64,000 bases of DNA from Owenia fusiformis (lineage: Eukaryota > Annelida > Polychaeta > Sabellida > Oweniidae). The stretch spans positions 13,466,347 through 13,530,346 of the forward strand of contig CAIIXF020000009.1 in the NCBI GenBank assembly GCA_903813345.2, written 5' to 3'. A program made the translations under genes and the position numbers. The notes under the pieces are model-generated. The model did no database searches and was not told the DNA's origin. It saw nothing but the letters and a program-made list of their open reading frames with translations. Positions 1 through 11,149 of this stretch are shown piece by piece; position 1 is the stretch's first letter, and each line of letters begins with the position of its first letter.

Positions 1-65
1 TTGATTTTGATAAGTTTTGGTTATTTGTGTCTCTAATGTTTTTCAACCTTAATTTTTAGTTGGAT

Positions 66-480
66 GTCTCAAAGGGCACTTCCTAAATTTCTACAACGAT
101 AATGTTAATTTAAATAGGAAAACTATCAAGATTCTTGATGATATGTTTGCGATTTATATTGCGGCAGGGTCAGGGATGCCGCAAATAAAGTGGACTTTGT
201 GACATAAAAATCAACTGATTTACGTGGACGCAACTGTGCGATGACTGCATAATACCAATTTGCGTGCGGTTAGCAGTGTATTTGCGATGCGAAATGAAAA
301 TAGCGATGCGTCTACCGTGTAATAAGAAAACTGCGATTTGCGCTAAAGATGCAAAACGGCAATAAATTTGCGCTAGAGTGCCTTTGAGATGACCTCATAA
401 TATTGTTTTGCGTACGATTCGCTAAATATTTACGTTGCGATTGCGATTTGCGGTGCGTCGACCGGATAATGAGGCCTCTG
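66..480. repeat. CpG-containing degenerate repeat patch with short inverted ends
   Basis: Seen: the stretch is rich in TTTGCG and TGCGAT motifs, unlike the AT-rich surroundings. Imperfect inverted ends flank part of it (TCTCAAAGGGCACT near 67-82 and GAGTGCCTTTGAGA near 376-389). Similar blocks with GCGATGCGTC and GCGGTGCGTC recur near 300 and 450. It looks like a decayed non-autonomous DNA element. No coding potential is seen and the family is not recognised. Confidence 0.3.
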
Positions 481-1499
481 GTGTATAATATAAGTAATAT
501 ATGGAGGACTTCCCATTATCCGTGACGATAACGCTACATCGGCTCATGGCAGGATCCTTGCGCTACTTAAAACACTGATAACATGGCGATGGTTGTGGCA
601 GGCGTAAGTCTTGCAATAGATAGCATGTGATTTTTTACCAAAATGTTACTTTCCAGCTGTACCTCAAGTTGCTTTTTTAACATGCAGACTGCTAGTCTGT
701 ACAGTGCTGATATATAATAATATAAGGTGCGTTTTCTAACTAAACAGAGTGTTCCTACCAAAATGAATTTGCCTACATACCCCTGAAACTCTTATCTGAT
801 AGATAGAATGCACAAATAAAACAAAAGTTTTGCTATTATAGGTAAAAAGTTCTCTTGAAATTTCGAAGTGATTTTACCTGTTAATTCTGTCCATGGTCCG
901 CCATTTTTGCGGAAGTTAAACTGAAACGCAAACTCCATGAAACGAAACGAAATCACTAGAAAAAAACATGGCACACATTGTGCGCATGTGCAGCAAAGTT
1001 TAGACCAATTAGATCATTTGATTATTTTGCGCACGTGAATTATTTGCTTCTGAGCACTTACAAGCTTACCACAATAAACAAACCTGGCAGAGACTACCCT
1101 TAGCCTACTTCATTTTGGCGAAATTTCAGCTCAAACTCGTGACAAATGCATTATGCATACGCTGGTATGAAGCCTTGGAGACACTCATTTTGGTAAATAT
1201 GATTTATGGGGTATACTTTTCTGCAGTTTGTGGGAGTTTGGGACATTAAATGTTAAAATTCAAGAAAATATGCCAATTAAACGACTGATCAATTAATATA
1301 TACCAGCATTGTAGGTCTACAGTTCAGAGAAAATAAAGATGTCGCTGACTATGTTTTGAATGGAGCTAGTTCATGTAGAATTGACAAATCAAGTGGATAA
1401 CGTCTCAATCTACATAAAAAGATAACTTACATTAACTGTTGGATAACTGCGTTTCCATTCCTTGAATCTGAGTTTGTTCGAATTCACGAGTTTTTCGAG

Positions 1500-1880
1500 T
1501 AAGGGCAATCTACAACTGATTCGGTTCGGTTCTAGTTCGTGTAAGTGCGCATGCGCAAAATGCAAGGCATTTCCCATAATACCTTCCGGTCAAGTCATTC
1601 TGTATCTAATTCGGTCATCAATGCTGTGAACGAAAGTATTAAGAATGTCTATATCAATTTAACATCGTTTGTTCGTGTTCCATCCCCACTTACATAGTTT
1701 TCCTTTCACAATGAAATCAATATATACAAAAATAATGGATCATATAAATATAAATTGCTCCAGTGCAATATAACGATTTAACCAATCAAATTTTAGATGC
1801 GCAGGAAATATGCGCCTAGAACCGAATCAGTTACAGATTGCTATAGAACTGAACCGAATCAGATGCAGATTGCCCTTACT
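1500..1880. mobile_element. MITE with about 37-bp terminal inverted repeats (AAGGGCAATC type)
   Basis: Seen: the left end reads AAGGGCAATCTACAACTGAT followed by TCGGTTCGGTTCTA. The right end (1843-1880) is its near-perfect reverse complement. The 380-bp interior has no ORF. Short TA-containing flanks fit a TA target site. A second, truncated copy lies at 10850-10952. Inference: a non-autonomous DNA transposon. Confidence 0.7.
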
Positions 1881-2042
1881 TATTTCCCATGATACCTTTC
1901 TGATAGGCGGCATTCTGTGTCTGGTTCGGTTCATCATGCGTATGAAACCTATGGTATTGACCGGGTATTGGCAAATACCGGACAGTTACTTTATTATTTT
2001 AGACACTCTAAACCACTAAAGTACTGATCATGTTTTCAATTT

Positions 2043-2400
2043 GTGTTGCACATTATCCTGTCAAGGTGTCGTACAATCCTTTGGCGGTTCTTGGAGTGTG
2101 GGGGGGGGGGCTTGGGCAGTTGGGTGGGCCCAGAAAAAATTAGTCCAAAAAGCCTCAAAAAGTGGGCCTTTTTGGTCATAACTGGGCCTTTAAAGGCCTT
2201 ATATTTTAATTTTTGGCCAAATGTTGAAGAAAATGGGCCTCCTATTGCCTATTTCCCCTCTATTGAATGCCCATATGCTCTCCCATATTATTGGGGATGG
2301 AGATCCATGTCCATACATGCAGCTAAGGGATGTCTGATCCCCTCTCATTTGGCCAAAACCTTTCAAAAGTTAAATCATGCATTTTATGAGTCACCATTCT
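2043..2400. repeat. Low-complexity G run plus GGCC-rich dispersed repeat
   Basis: Seen: an eleven-base G run at 2100-2110, followed by repeated GGGCCTTT and GGCC motifs to about 2260. An ORF runs through it, but its composition is that of a repeat and no domain is recognisable. No gene is called. Confidence 0.35.
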
Positions 2401-2454
2401 GAGCTCACATTCCAGTGGTTGGGCCAAGAAACACAACATGATGATATTAGGCTT

Positions 2455-2822
2455 ATGGGCTTTCAAGTAGAAGGGTTTGCAACTCTGTGTAATAACATGA
2501 GACCTTCAAAATGAGCAATCCCATGCTTCCCTTATATGGTAAAAGTATTACATAAATGTATATGTTTAGGTATTATTTTGAATATTTTCAAGAAGACATT
2601 TGAATTAGACTTTCTTTATTGCCATAATTATGATGAATTCCATTTGTTATTAAATTATCAACATGTATGTAAGATAATCATGTTTTGATTTTTGAGTTAT
2701 TTCTTTAAATCATCAAAATAAAATCTTCTTGGAATATGTACATTCTCCAATTTTGAAAACCAAGGCAAATCTTATGTATGAAATATGAGAAGTTGCCTAT
2801 ACCCTTCAAGTTGAAAGCCCAT
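2455..2822. mobile_element. MITE with ATGGGCTTTCAA ends
   Basis: Seen: the left end ATGGGCTTTCAAGTAGAAGG and the right end near 2802-2822 form about 20-bp inverted repeats with one mismatch or indel cluster. The element is 368 bp with no ORF. Related ends occur at 10471-10497 (two ends fused into a near-palindrome), near 12075 and near 41144. Confidence 0.6.
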
Positions 2823-3179
2823 GGCCTATCCAATAACTAACAGACAAAATAAAGTTATGATGACTACAGTGTAAGTTATGTTTATTGTACGCAGTTTCCT
2901 TACAGGTATATACAATAGTCTATGCAGACTTGTCAGACATCTTGAACACTTATCGCATAATCCCCCCCCACTTTTGTTTGTAAGTGGGGGTTGTATGATG
3001 CGATGACTTGAACACATGCATCACTTTTGGTAATTGTCACAAATATATGTTATAGAAAAATCATGACCATGACAAGCCAAAAATAACTGTGAGATAATAC
3101 ATACATATTTTTATCTTAAACATTTTAACAAATGATCATTTTATTTTTTGAAAAATAAATCTTCCCCAAGTAAAAAAGA

Positions 3180-3650
3180 AATCTAATATAACACTAACAG
3201 ATCACCAATAGATCACCAATACACCATGAAAAGTGATTAAGTCAAGTGGTTTATAAGTTATGTATTAAAACTGTATTAAAATCTATAGAGATTTTGTACC
3301 TTATGGATGTATAAAATTCTGAGATCTCAGGAGTGATTTGTTCTGAAGTAGTCTATAAGACTAGTCATGGTAGTGGTGTATAAGAGCTCAGGAAGTGATG
3401 TATTAGTGGTCTATTAGTAATATTTGAGACTTCAGGAGTGATCTATTAGTAGTGTATTACATGCTCTCTGATTGGTCAATAATTGTTATCTCATTTGCAT
3501 GGTAATTTTTTCAACTAATAAACCACCTGTTTAGTCAATGGCAGAAAGTGATCTGTTAACGAAAATCACCACTAACAAATCACTAATAGTTCATGTTCTA
3601 CTAGTTGAGTATTAGTAGTCTATTAGTGGTTTATTAGAGTGGTTTGGCAA
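3180..3650. repeat. Degenerate repeat rich in TATTAGTGGT / ATCACCAATA motifs
   Basis: Seen: motifs such as ATCACCAATA on the left and TATTAGTGGT or TATTAGTAGT on the right recur in opposite orientation. The two halves form a loose inverted repeat around an AT-rich centre. No ORF is seen. Probably a decayed non-autonomous element. Confidence 0.4.
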
Positions 3651-3811
3651 GCTGTTTTTTTTTCACTTGGGCCAGATTTGTTGAATTTACTTATCATATA
3701 CTACACATAACTTCCATTATATAGTAATACTAAAATGTAACATATCTTATCATATCTTATACTCACAAGAGAAAGGAAAACCCCATGTTTAAATTGATGA
3801 CATACAATTTC

Positions 3812-4204
3812 ACCAATATAAATTTTTGCCAAAATTTAGAATGAATCCCCGGGTATTATCTAGGGTATTTCGTCCAGTGTTTCACTTCTTGTTTAGTTTT
3901 TTTCCAAAAATATTAAAAAAATGTCTCTCATAAATTGGCTCAGAATTGGTCAGTCACTTATTAATACTCAGGGAAAACTATTACTAGTATCAATTGAGGT
4001 GCAAAATGTAAAGGATGATCTCACACAAATGTACAAATGTGGTGAATATCGCCAGTGGTCTTCAAAAGAAAAAATTAACATAGCCAAACATGCCCATTTA
4101 CATAGTAATTCGCACGTTTAACATTGCATTTAATTTTTTTTTTTTTTTGCATATCCGCCAATATGCCAAATATGGCAAAATCGCCAAATTATCCCAATCT
4201 ACAG
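3812..4204. mobile_element. Left-truncated copy of the CTGTAGATTGGGTTAA MITE
   Basis: Seen: the sequence matches the interior and right end of the 5575-6050 element, including the GAATCCCCGGG block and the terminal CCCAATCTACAG followed by TA. The left inverted repeat is missing. A poly-T run sits at 4132-4148. Confidence 0.6.
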
Positions 4205-4792
4205 TAACTACCTTCTCGCTTCTTGGTAATTGTTTGAATTTACATAATTTTACAAAATTAATAGATTCAGCATCATTTAAATCAAAAGATAGATTACACC
4301 AATATATGTACTATTTGTTTATGTATACACTATGTATTCTATACTGTGAACTTTATAATCCAGATACTAGATTGTTATGCCTTTATACAGTTATAACCTC
4401 TACTATTACTTTTGGAACACCTTCAGTAATAAAGGCCTACTAGCAGTTTCCAAATCTTTCCAAAGAAATGTTTTCAGTGTTTTCAAAGCCTTAATACAGC
4501 ACATTGCTGTGTACATATCATAATGCTCCTTACTTCAACCTTTAGAGCAAATATTCATTTTTTATTCCATGTAAAGAAAACAGAAATTGATAAAATATTG
4601 ACATGTCATAAAAATAAAATATTGACAGAGTGAGACCGCATGTTGAAATGGACGATGGTAATACCACGCACCACATGCATTTTGAATTGAAAATGAATCT
4701 TATTGATGATATTCCACAAAAAACTTATTTCTAATGGGCCTCTAATGTTTTCAAAGCACTTGATAGTTGATGTAGCACTTGATATACATCCT

Positions 4793-4894
4793 TTAAATCC
4801 CTGTGTAATGCGATGGGTGTCTAAAAAGTTCATATAGCATTTCTGCCTGTAGTTTTGTAAACCCGTCCTTCTGTTGTAGTAGATGTACAACAAT
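4793..4894 (-). CDS. PHD gene, last coding exon
   Basis: The acceptor TTTATAG precedes a 102-bp frame (IVVHLLQQKDGF... to ...HPSHYTGI, then TAA). It joins in phase 0 to the exon at 5263-5352. Confidence 0.5.
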   Translation of the reverse strand: MVVHLLQQKDGFTKLQAEMLYELFRHPSHYTGI

Positions 4895-7800
4895 CTATAA
4901 ATAAATAATATTCACATCTGAATGAACACTACTATTACATGTAGTCCGCATTGAGTAATTCATGCATTTAAAAAATGTACCAATTTTAATTATTTTTCAA
5001 TGGTGTTTCAATAAAACATTGTGCTTTAAATGTTTAATGTAACATATTTTTTTCTTCGAGAATATAGAACGTTTATTTAGTCACCGAATACTGAACACAG
5101 GCATAAACAGTGATAAAACTATAAAGGTCAGAATTCCATACTAAAAAGTACACAATTTCGTCTCCATTTTACCATCTTCTTGTTAAAGTTAAGACTATAA
5201 TTATGTCTTTTAGTGCCAATTAACTAAGATTATGAAGCTGGATTAAAAATACTGTATCTTACTTCTGGATAGATTACATAATGACTAAAGTCAAAAGATG
5301 TCCTTGGATATGCATCTGTGACTGGTTTCATGAAGGCATTGATTATCTCTATCTAAATAAATAAAATATAATACATGGTATATTATTTTTCATATCACTA
5401 AGTCTTTGCACCTAGTATTTGCATTCCTTTGGGACCCCAACCAACCCAATTTAGTGCTCAGAGGCATCATTCCGAAAGAGCTTTCACTTTAGATCCCATC
5501 GGCTGTACAGTATTTATGAATAATCTGTAAAATGTTAATTTGGGCTATAATTATTTTATATAAATAAATCCATACTGTAGATTGGGTTAATTTGGCGCCC
5601 GCTTTAATTTGGCGAATTTGGCGAAATTGAAAAATTCGCCAATATAAATCTTCGCCAAAATTTAGAATGAATCCCCGGGAATTATCTAGGGTATTTCGTC
5701 CAGTGGATTTAGGTCACTTCCGGTTTAGTTTTTTCCAAAAATATGAAAAAATGTCTCTCATAAATTGCCCCAGAACTGGTCAGTCACTCATTAATACTCA
5801 GGGAAAAACTAGAAAGGAAAAGCATGGTATAGTAGCAGCATCGATCGAGGTGCTGAATATCGCCAGTGGTCCTCAAAACTAAAAATGAAAATAGCCAAAC
5901 ATGCCCATTTACATGGTAATTCGCAAACAGCGCGTAAGTCTAACATTGCATTTACACTTTTTTGCATATCCGCCAAATTAAATAGCCGTCAATATGCCAA
6001 AAATGGCAAAATCGCCAAATTAAGTAGCGCCAAATTAACCCAATCTACAGTATTACATGTACAGTATTTGAACATACTAGAACGAAATTTTATTGACATA
6101 TACTTCAGTCAATGTACCATACAATTACGATACTGTCTATAAGGTTAAAGTATAAGATTCAAAATAACTTGGAAACCAAAACTAGTTTATATGTTCCAAT
6201 CAATATGCACCAATATTGTTTATTGTTGATTATTGTATCTTTATTTCCCGTATCAGAGATACGGAGCAAAAAACAGTTTTTTCCGAGCCGAATAATTTTT
6301 TTCATTTATTACATAATTCAACATGATTTTCCGAATAATTTTTTTCATTTATTACATAATTCAACATGATTTTCATACCTCATATTTCCCTGGGAAAACT
6401 TGTATTTTTGGAAAAAATGACTATTAATAAGAAGTTGATGTATATTTCAGTATGTTTAAAGCATGGCATGTGTGTGTAGTGTTTATCTTTGTGAGCAAGA
6501 ACAAGAGTTGAGATGTTAATATGGTATACATACTGATCTGTCTGATAAGAACATTATTCCTGCAATGCTCCCAAGCTGGAATCGTGTGGCATTTCGTAGA
6601 TTCACATTCCTGACTGGTTTTCGGCCATGCTCTTCAGCAATTCTCTCCATCATTGCATACCTCCAGGAAGCTCTATTCCCAAGCAAAAGTTCTTTGGTAA
6701 TTGTCTGCAAAACATAATGATTAACCATGCTTATATCTTGTACAGTAGTTCAATTAGTTGTGATAGATATTAATTGCAATACATAATATCAAAGAATTAT
6801 TCTGACATATTATTCTGACAGCAATTAATCTTTATGTCATATTTAGTTCATTTTTATCAATGAGATTTCGGTTTCTATTGATATATGTATTTCATTCTTC
6901 CTTAAATGGGGGACACATCTGATGATATGGTTTTTGGTGTTATTGCATTATAAGATATATTATTGAAGACTCCATATAGAACAGTTGAATCAATCACAAT
7001 ACTGACCTCATCTTTATTTATATCAAAGGTTAAGAAGGTGGGAAGCTAGGTAGGTATATACGTATATAGGTAGGTAGGTTGGTTGATTGGTTATCATATA
7101 CATTCACTGTACCTCTATATCCTTCTTTTTACTGGACACAAATGCTCTCATCAAATTGGTACTCAAATGTGGCATGGTCAATCTGAATTAGAAGAATGAG
7201 AAAGTATTTTATTTCCTGGGCTGTAGTAGCATCTTGCTACCAAGTGCCATTACAAATGCATCTATAATTCCTCATAGACTAAGATTTAATAAACTAAGAT
7301 CTTTAAAATTGAACCCTTCAAACACTGTATCATGTCCAACGTATGTGGGTAGGTGGGTATGAGGTTGGAGGTTTTTTATACAAAGCCGTGAAAAACTGCA
7401 CAATTTTGAAAGAATTTTTGGCCAGGTAACCCCTCTTTTGAAAAATGAACGCCAAACCCCCTCCCACTGGATATGGGCCTGGAGCAAAATACTGTATATT
7501 GAAATAATATTATAAATATATAGACAGTGTATGCCCTAAGGAAGTGTACATGTATGCCCTAAGAATCTGAGAACTGCTGGTCAAAATGGCACTACGGATC
7601 AGTTGCAATGTTATTTTCCTAAACCTTGTGAAAAAATCAACTGATCATTATTAAAAGTAACCTGGTAATGACCAGCGCTTAGGGCATACCCTGTATATAG
7701 ATGATTAATCCATTATCATTCAATAGACATACAACCTTGTTTCCTTAGAGATGACCATGTGGCATCCACAGCAGAAAATGTCCTCCACATTGTCTCTAGC

Positions 7801-10650
7801 CCCAGCACATGCCACATGGTACCAACGTTTACATATATCACAGCTGATCCATGACACAGTCTCCCTATTTTTGTCCTCCCCACTGCACAGATCCCTCTGA
7901 AGGAAGTATTGCGCAGCGTACACTTATGATTTTCTTATTTTTATTATTTTAGCAAAAACATGAATTTTTATTAAATCTTCAACCGACCTTATTATTATGT
8001 AATTTTGGGAAATATATTCCCATAAAAATAATAGACATTCTTAGGCGACGGGGAAAAAATGACCAAGGGAAATGTGAAAAAACAACATTTTTCAACCGAT
8101 AATTGTTGGTGGGTATATTAACTACGAAAAAACTCGAGCACTGCCCGAAAAACTTTTCACAGAGTTAGAAAGGTAAATGTCTTCCAAATCGAATACACAC
8201 GAAATTAAACATACAATCCCTTAAGTATTCCTCGGATAAGATTAATTTTTAAAACCTACACCACACCCACATCATCATTTTTGCTTCATATCAGTTAGAA
8301 TAGTGACACCATACATCTAAAGTGTACGACGGAATATTTTGTCACTGTACATTAATTTGTGGATGGTTAAGCGGGGCCCTTAAATGTGTAAAAATGATTT
8401 TAAAATAAGGTGAAATGGGATTACAAAATGTTTATGTTTATAAGCATTACCGGATTTTCTCGCATATACGCCCCCCTAAATTTAGGCCCATGGGCCAAAA
8501 ATCGAATGTAGTACGCTTATACGCCCATGGGCCTATAAAAAATGACTATTTATTGATTTTTTCAATAAATTCAAGAATATTTTCTCACTGGCAGATAGTT
8601 CTGTCATTACTTTGTCTTTGTTTCAACATTAAGTTCAAGTGGCAGTGGTGGATCGTTCTGTTGTTACTTTGTTTCAACATTAAATCCAAGGTTGTAGGTG
8701 ACATTTCCTTTATAATTCTTACAAAACATGCGGTAGGACTACAACAGTAGGCACGGTAGTCTTTGTATTCATCAGCTCTTCTCACCTTTACGCCCTAGGA
8801 GGTTCACTTATAAACATTGACGGGGATCCTTGGCGCACATGGGTACCTTTTTGGACATTTGGTATGGCAATTAACATTCTACCCTAAACTATGTGTTATT
8901 AAATTTAGCACACAGATAAACTAGAGGCAATTTCCAACATAGAAAATTTTTGTTTTCATTTTACTTCAATATCAATAACAATAGAAACACACGCAACTGA
9001 ACCAATGGTGTCATTACGTAATGCTTTAACCAATTTGACGTCATAAAATCAAAATTTAGAATAGATTTAGACAATTTTATTTACTTATCACTTATTTGAA
9101 CAATAACACTCTGTTTAAAGTAGATCTTTATGGTATTTTTGAATAGTCTATCGGTAGACTGTCTATATTAAAGACAGGTTCATCGACAAAGCTTTATTTT
9201 GGAAATATACTTGCGCTTGATATCTAGTTGTCCAGGTGTTGTCATGGTTGAATCATAAATGCACTACAGTTTTAACATCATATTCATTGAAACAATATAG
9301 CAACTTTGGTAGAATGTTCAACAATCACGGGTTAAAGTTATGATCAAAAACTTGTGTGGGGTACTATAATGCTGACCCTACTGTGCACTCACACTATGTG
9401 CAGTATTTGTAAAATATCAAAAAATACAAAAATTGCAACCGAAAGGATATAAATTCACAAGAGTTTGTAAAGTTTACTATCTTGTATCATCTCATCAACC
9501 TCTTCTGAAATCAATCTACTGAAATATTTGTCACTCAGAAAAGATTAAAAAACGTTGAAAATATTTGAGATAGCAGCATTCTTTCACAGTACACTACATT
9601 GGAAATCATTGATAGATCCAAGACTAGATGGATTCGATAAATAATATTAATGATAAAGTTTGCTACATTTAGAATGTAAAGGGTAATAATGTATTCTCTT
9701 AAAAGCAGTTTGGTTTCTTCTATTACTGTAAACTCTTTATATTAGCGTATAGTAATCTTTCAGAAATAAATCAACGAAATCTCATCCTTTTAAATAATCT
9801 AACAATAATTTTTTAACAGTACGCATTCTATTTATTTATATTTTGTCAAAAAACTAAGTCAAATAAGATAAATAACATTATTATCTCAAAAACAAAAATG
9901 ATGGGAAATGAAGTATATTTCTCTGTGTACAGTAACATTTTAGCAAAACCCTAATTCTGCTTTGAGAAGCAACTTCTACAGTTTGCTGGAATATGAAACC
10001 ACATTAATGTTTGCGTTGACAGCTTAATGGGCCTAGATAGGGATTTAACATACAGTATAGCTATACTGGTAGCGGTATACCATTTCTTGATTTGATGGGA
10101 ACACATTCAAATTTGACATTTTGGTATGGGAATATATTGATATCTGAGGTTTCAGCCTAGGACCCCTGCCAAAATTTTGTACACAGTGAACCCCCCACCC
10201 CCAGGCTTTACGCCCACTTGTCCAAAATTCGAAAGTAGTACACTTATACGCCCATGGGCGAAAAATAAGAGGTAAAATAACAAACAAAATTACCCCTTCT
10301 TTCAGTTATACGCCCAGGGCTTATATGCGAGAAAATCCGGTACAGGCCATGAAGAAAGTATGGTGCATACCAGGAGTAGTTTAAAGTTTATTGAGCTACT
10401 GATTCTACTACAAAATAATCTTGCCGGGATCTATGATTTGACGTTTCAATAAAGAAATCTTAAAAAACAGCATGGGCTTTCAATTTGAAAGCCCATGAAA
10501 ACAGTGAATGAGGTCCGACAATACAATAGACTCTATAGATTCATTAGCTTCTAATCAGTGTATTTATAAATTTGGATGTTGATAAACATCTAGGCTTACT
10601 TACTGGTCTTGCGTTTGATCCTCGTCTGCTCCCTCCATTTCCACGTCCAT
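4793..10650 (-). CDS. PHD-finger-containing protein, spliced gene of about 210 codons
   Basis: Rebuilt by me from consensus splice sites and phase: exons 10650-10604, about 7894-7736, 7182-7113, 6704-6534, 5352-5263 and 4894-4793 (stop TAA at 4795-4793). All five exon joins keep one open frame. The protein starts MDVEMEGADEDQ, then has WISCDICKRWYH..C and DIFCCGC, which is the C-terminal two-thirds of a PHD zinc finger. The usual first CxxC pair is incomplete, because only the Cys of DLC is visible. The remaining 140 residues are helical, charged and of no family I recognise. PHD fingers commonly read histone H3 tails, but function here is not assigned. The gene is head to head with ALDH1L, and an intergenic MITE fragment lies in the shared 5' region. 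The start of exon 2 (7894, 7896 or 7921) and the first exon are the least certain parts. Confidence 0.55.
5263..5352 (-). CDS. PHD gene, internal exon (30 codons)
   Basis: The acceptor TTATTTAG and donor GTAAGA bound an open 90-bp exon starting IEIINAFMKPV. It is phase 0 at both ends. Confidence 0.5.
5575..6050. mobile_element. MITE with 23-bp perfect inverted ends and TA flanks
   Basis: Seen: the left end CTGTAGATTGGGTTAATTTG continues GCG, and the right end is its exact reverse complement. TA flanks both sides (5573-5574 and 6051-6052), as for Tc1/mariner-type insertions. Copies: 31946-32451 (opposite orientation, full length) and 3812-4204 (truncated). ORFs inside are chance frames. It lies in an intron of the minus-strand PHD gene. 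Confidence 0.8.
6288..6374. repeat. Two-copy tandem duplication, 43-bp unit
   Basis: Seen: a unit beginning CCGAATAATTTTTTTCATTT occurs twice head to tail, starting at 6288 and 6331. Confidence 0.8.
6534..6704 (-). CDS. PHD gene, internal exon (57 codons)
   Basis: The acceptor TTTTGCAG and donor GTATGT bound 171 bp, phase 0 at both ends. The peptide TITKELLLGNRASWRYAMME continues as a basic, helix-prone segment. Confidence 0.55.
7040..7095. repeat. Short TAGG/TTGG microsatellite
   Basis: Seen: consecutive TAGG and TTGG/TTGA tetramers interrupted by a TATATACG stretch. Confidence 0.5.
7113..7182 (-). CDS. PHD gene, internal exon (70 bp)
   Basis: The acceptor AATTCAG and donor GTACAG bound the exon. 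One base completes the AG|A codon from the PHD exon, followed by LTMPHLSTNLMRAFVSSKKK. It ends in phase 0. Confidence 0.5.
7360..7490. repeat. Dispersed repeat, AAAACTGCA...GAAAGAATTTTTGGCCAGGT type
   Basis: Seen: the block AAGAATTTTTGGCCAGGT with a preceding ACTGCACAATTTTG recurs near 13080-13125. It recurs in reverse complement near 33590-33625. Non-coding mobile-element debris. Confidence 0.5.
7736..7894 (-). CDS. PHD gene, exon with the PHD zinc-finger residues
   Basis: It encodes DLCSGEDKN...WISCDICKRWYHVACAG...DIFCCGC. The spacing C-x2-C-x4-H-x2-C...C-x2-C is that of a PHD finger. The first CxxC pair has only one visible Cys. The donor GTTGTA is weak. The acceptor could instead give a start at 7896 or 7921. 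Confidence 0.6.
8450..10340. mobile_element. 1.9-kb element with CCGGATTTTCTCGCATATA terminal inverted repeats
   Basis: Seen: the left end CCGGATTTTCTCGCATATAC and the right end ATATGCGAGAAAATCCGG are inverted repeats, flanked by TA on both sides. Subterminal blocks with TACGCCCATGGGC recur near each end in opposite orientation. A fragment of the 35021-35498 repeat is embedded at about 10085-10200. No transposase frame is seen, so the copy is probably non-autonomous. It sits inside the first intron of the PHD gene. Confidence 0.65.
10471..10497. repeat. 27-bp near-palindrome made of two fused MITE ends
   Basis: Seen: CATGGGCTTTCAA is followed directly by TTTGAAAGCCCATG. The arms match the ends of the 2455-2822 MITE, so this may be an internally deleted copy. 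Confidence 0.5.
10604..10650 (-). CDS. PHD gene, putative first coding exon
   Basis: ATG at 10650 opens MDVEMEGADEDQTQD and ends at a strong GTAAGT donor (phase 2), which fits the exon starting at 7894. Another ATG frame through the same bases (MSPQHFSS..., from further upstream) would fit a start at 7921. Transcript data are needed to decide. Confidence 0.35.
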
Positions 10651-11131
10651 CTTCCCATGCTGCCCAAAACTTCAAATTCCCGGCAAAACAAACTTGAGAA
10701 ATGTTGTGGCGACATCTATTTCAAATTAAGGAAATGACGTTGTTTCTTCTTAAATACGATTACAAATGTATGCTGGGTAAAATTCTCTCGTGTTTTTTCC
10801 AATGACAATGACATCTATAAACAAATAAAGAAGATAATTTTAATATACATTGCGCATGTACAAAACTAAAATGAACCAATCAAATTTAAAATGCGCATAA
10901 CATATGCGCAAAGAACCGAATCAGAAAACCGAATCAGTTGTAGATTGCCCTTAGTGAGTTTTTCTGATTGAAACTTTTGAAGAGCTCCTATTTAGGTCAT
11001 GACAAGCCCTTTTTGAAGACGCGCCACATATTTGCAGCATAGACACCAATGTTGTGATTGATATTCTACACACCTTATTCTTATCTAATCTAAGCTGATA
11101 CAAGGTCAGGAGCACAGTGTCAGTCTAGCAT
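10651..11131. promoter_or_regulatory. Shared 5' region between the PHD gene and ALDH1L
   Basis: Inference: the two genes diverge from this interval of about 480 bp, which should hold both promoters. It contains the truncated MITE at 10850-10952 (right end AACCGAATCAGTTGTAGATT...). I see no convincing TATA box. Confidence 0.4.
10850..10952. mobile_element. Truncated right half of the AAGGGCAATC MITE
   Basis: Seen: similar to 1780-1880, including CCAATCAAATTT, ATGCGCA and ACCGAATCAG motifs and the GATTGCCCTTA end. The left half is absent. Confidence 0.6.
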
Positions 11132-11149
11132 ATGAACATGTCAGAGTCT
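11132..11149 (+). CDS. ALDH1L1: ALDH1L exon 1 (coding part)
   Basis: ATG AAC ATG TCA GAG TCT then the GTAAGT donor. An in-frame TAG lies six bases upstream of the ATG. The exon is very short, but its phase matches exon 2. Confidence 0.6.
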
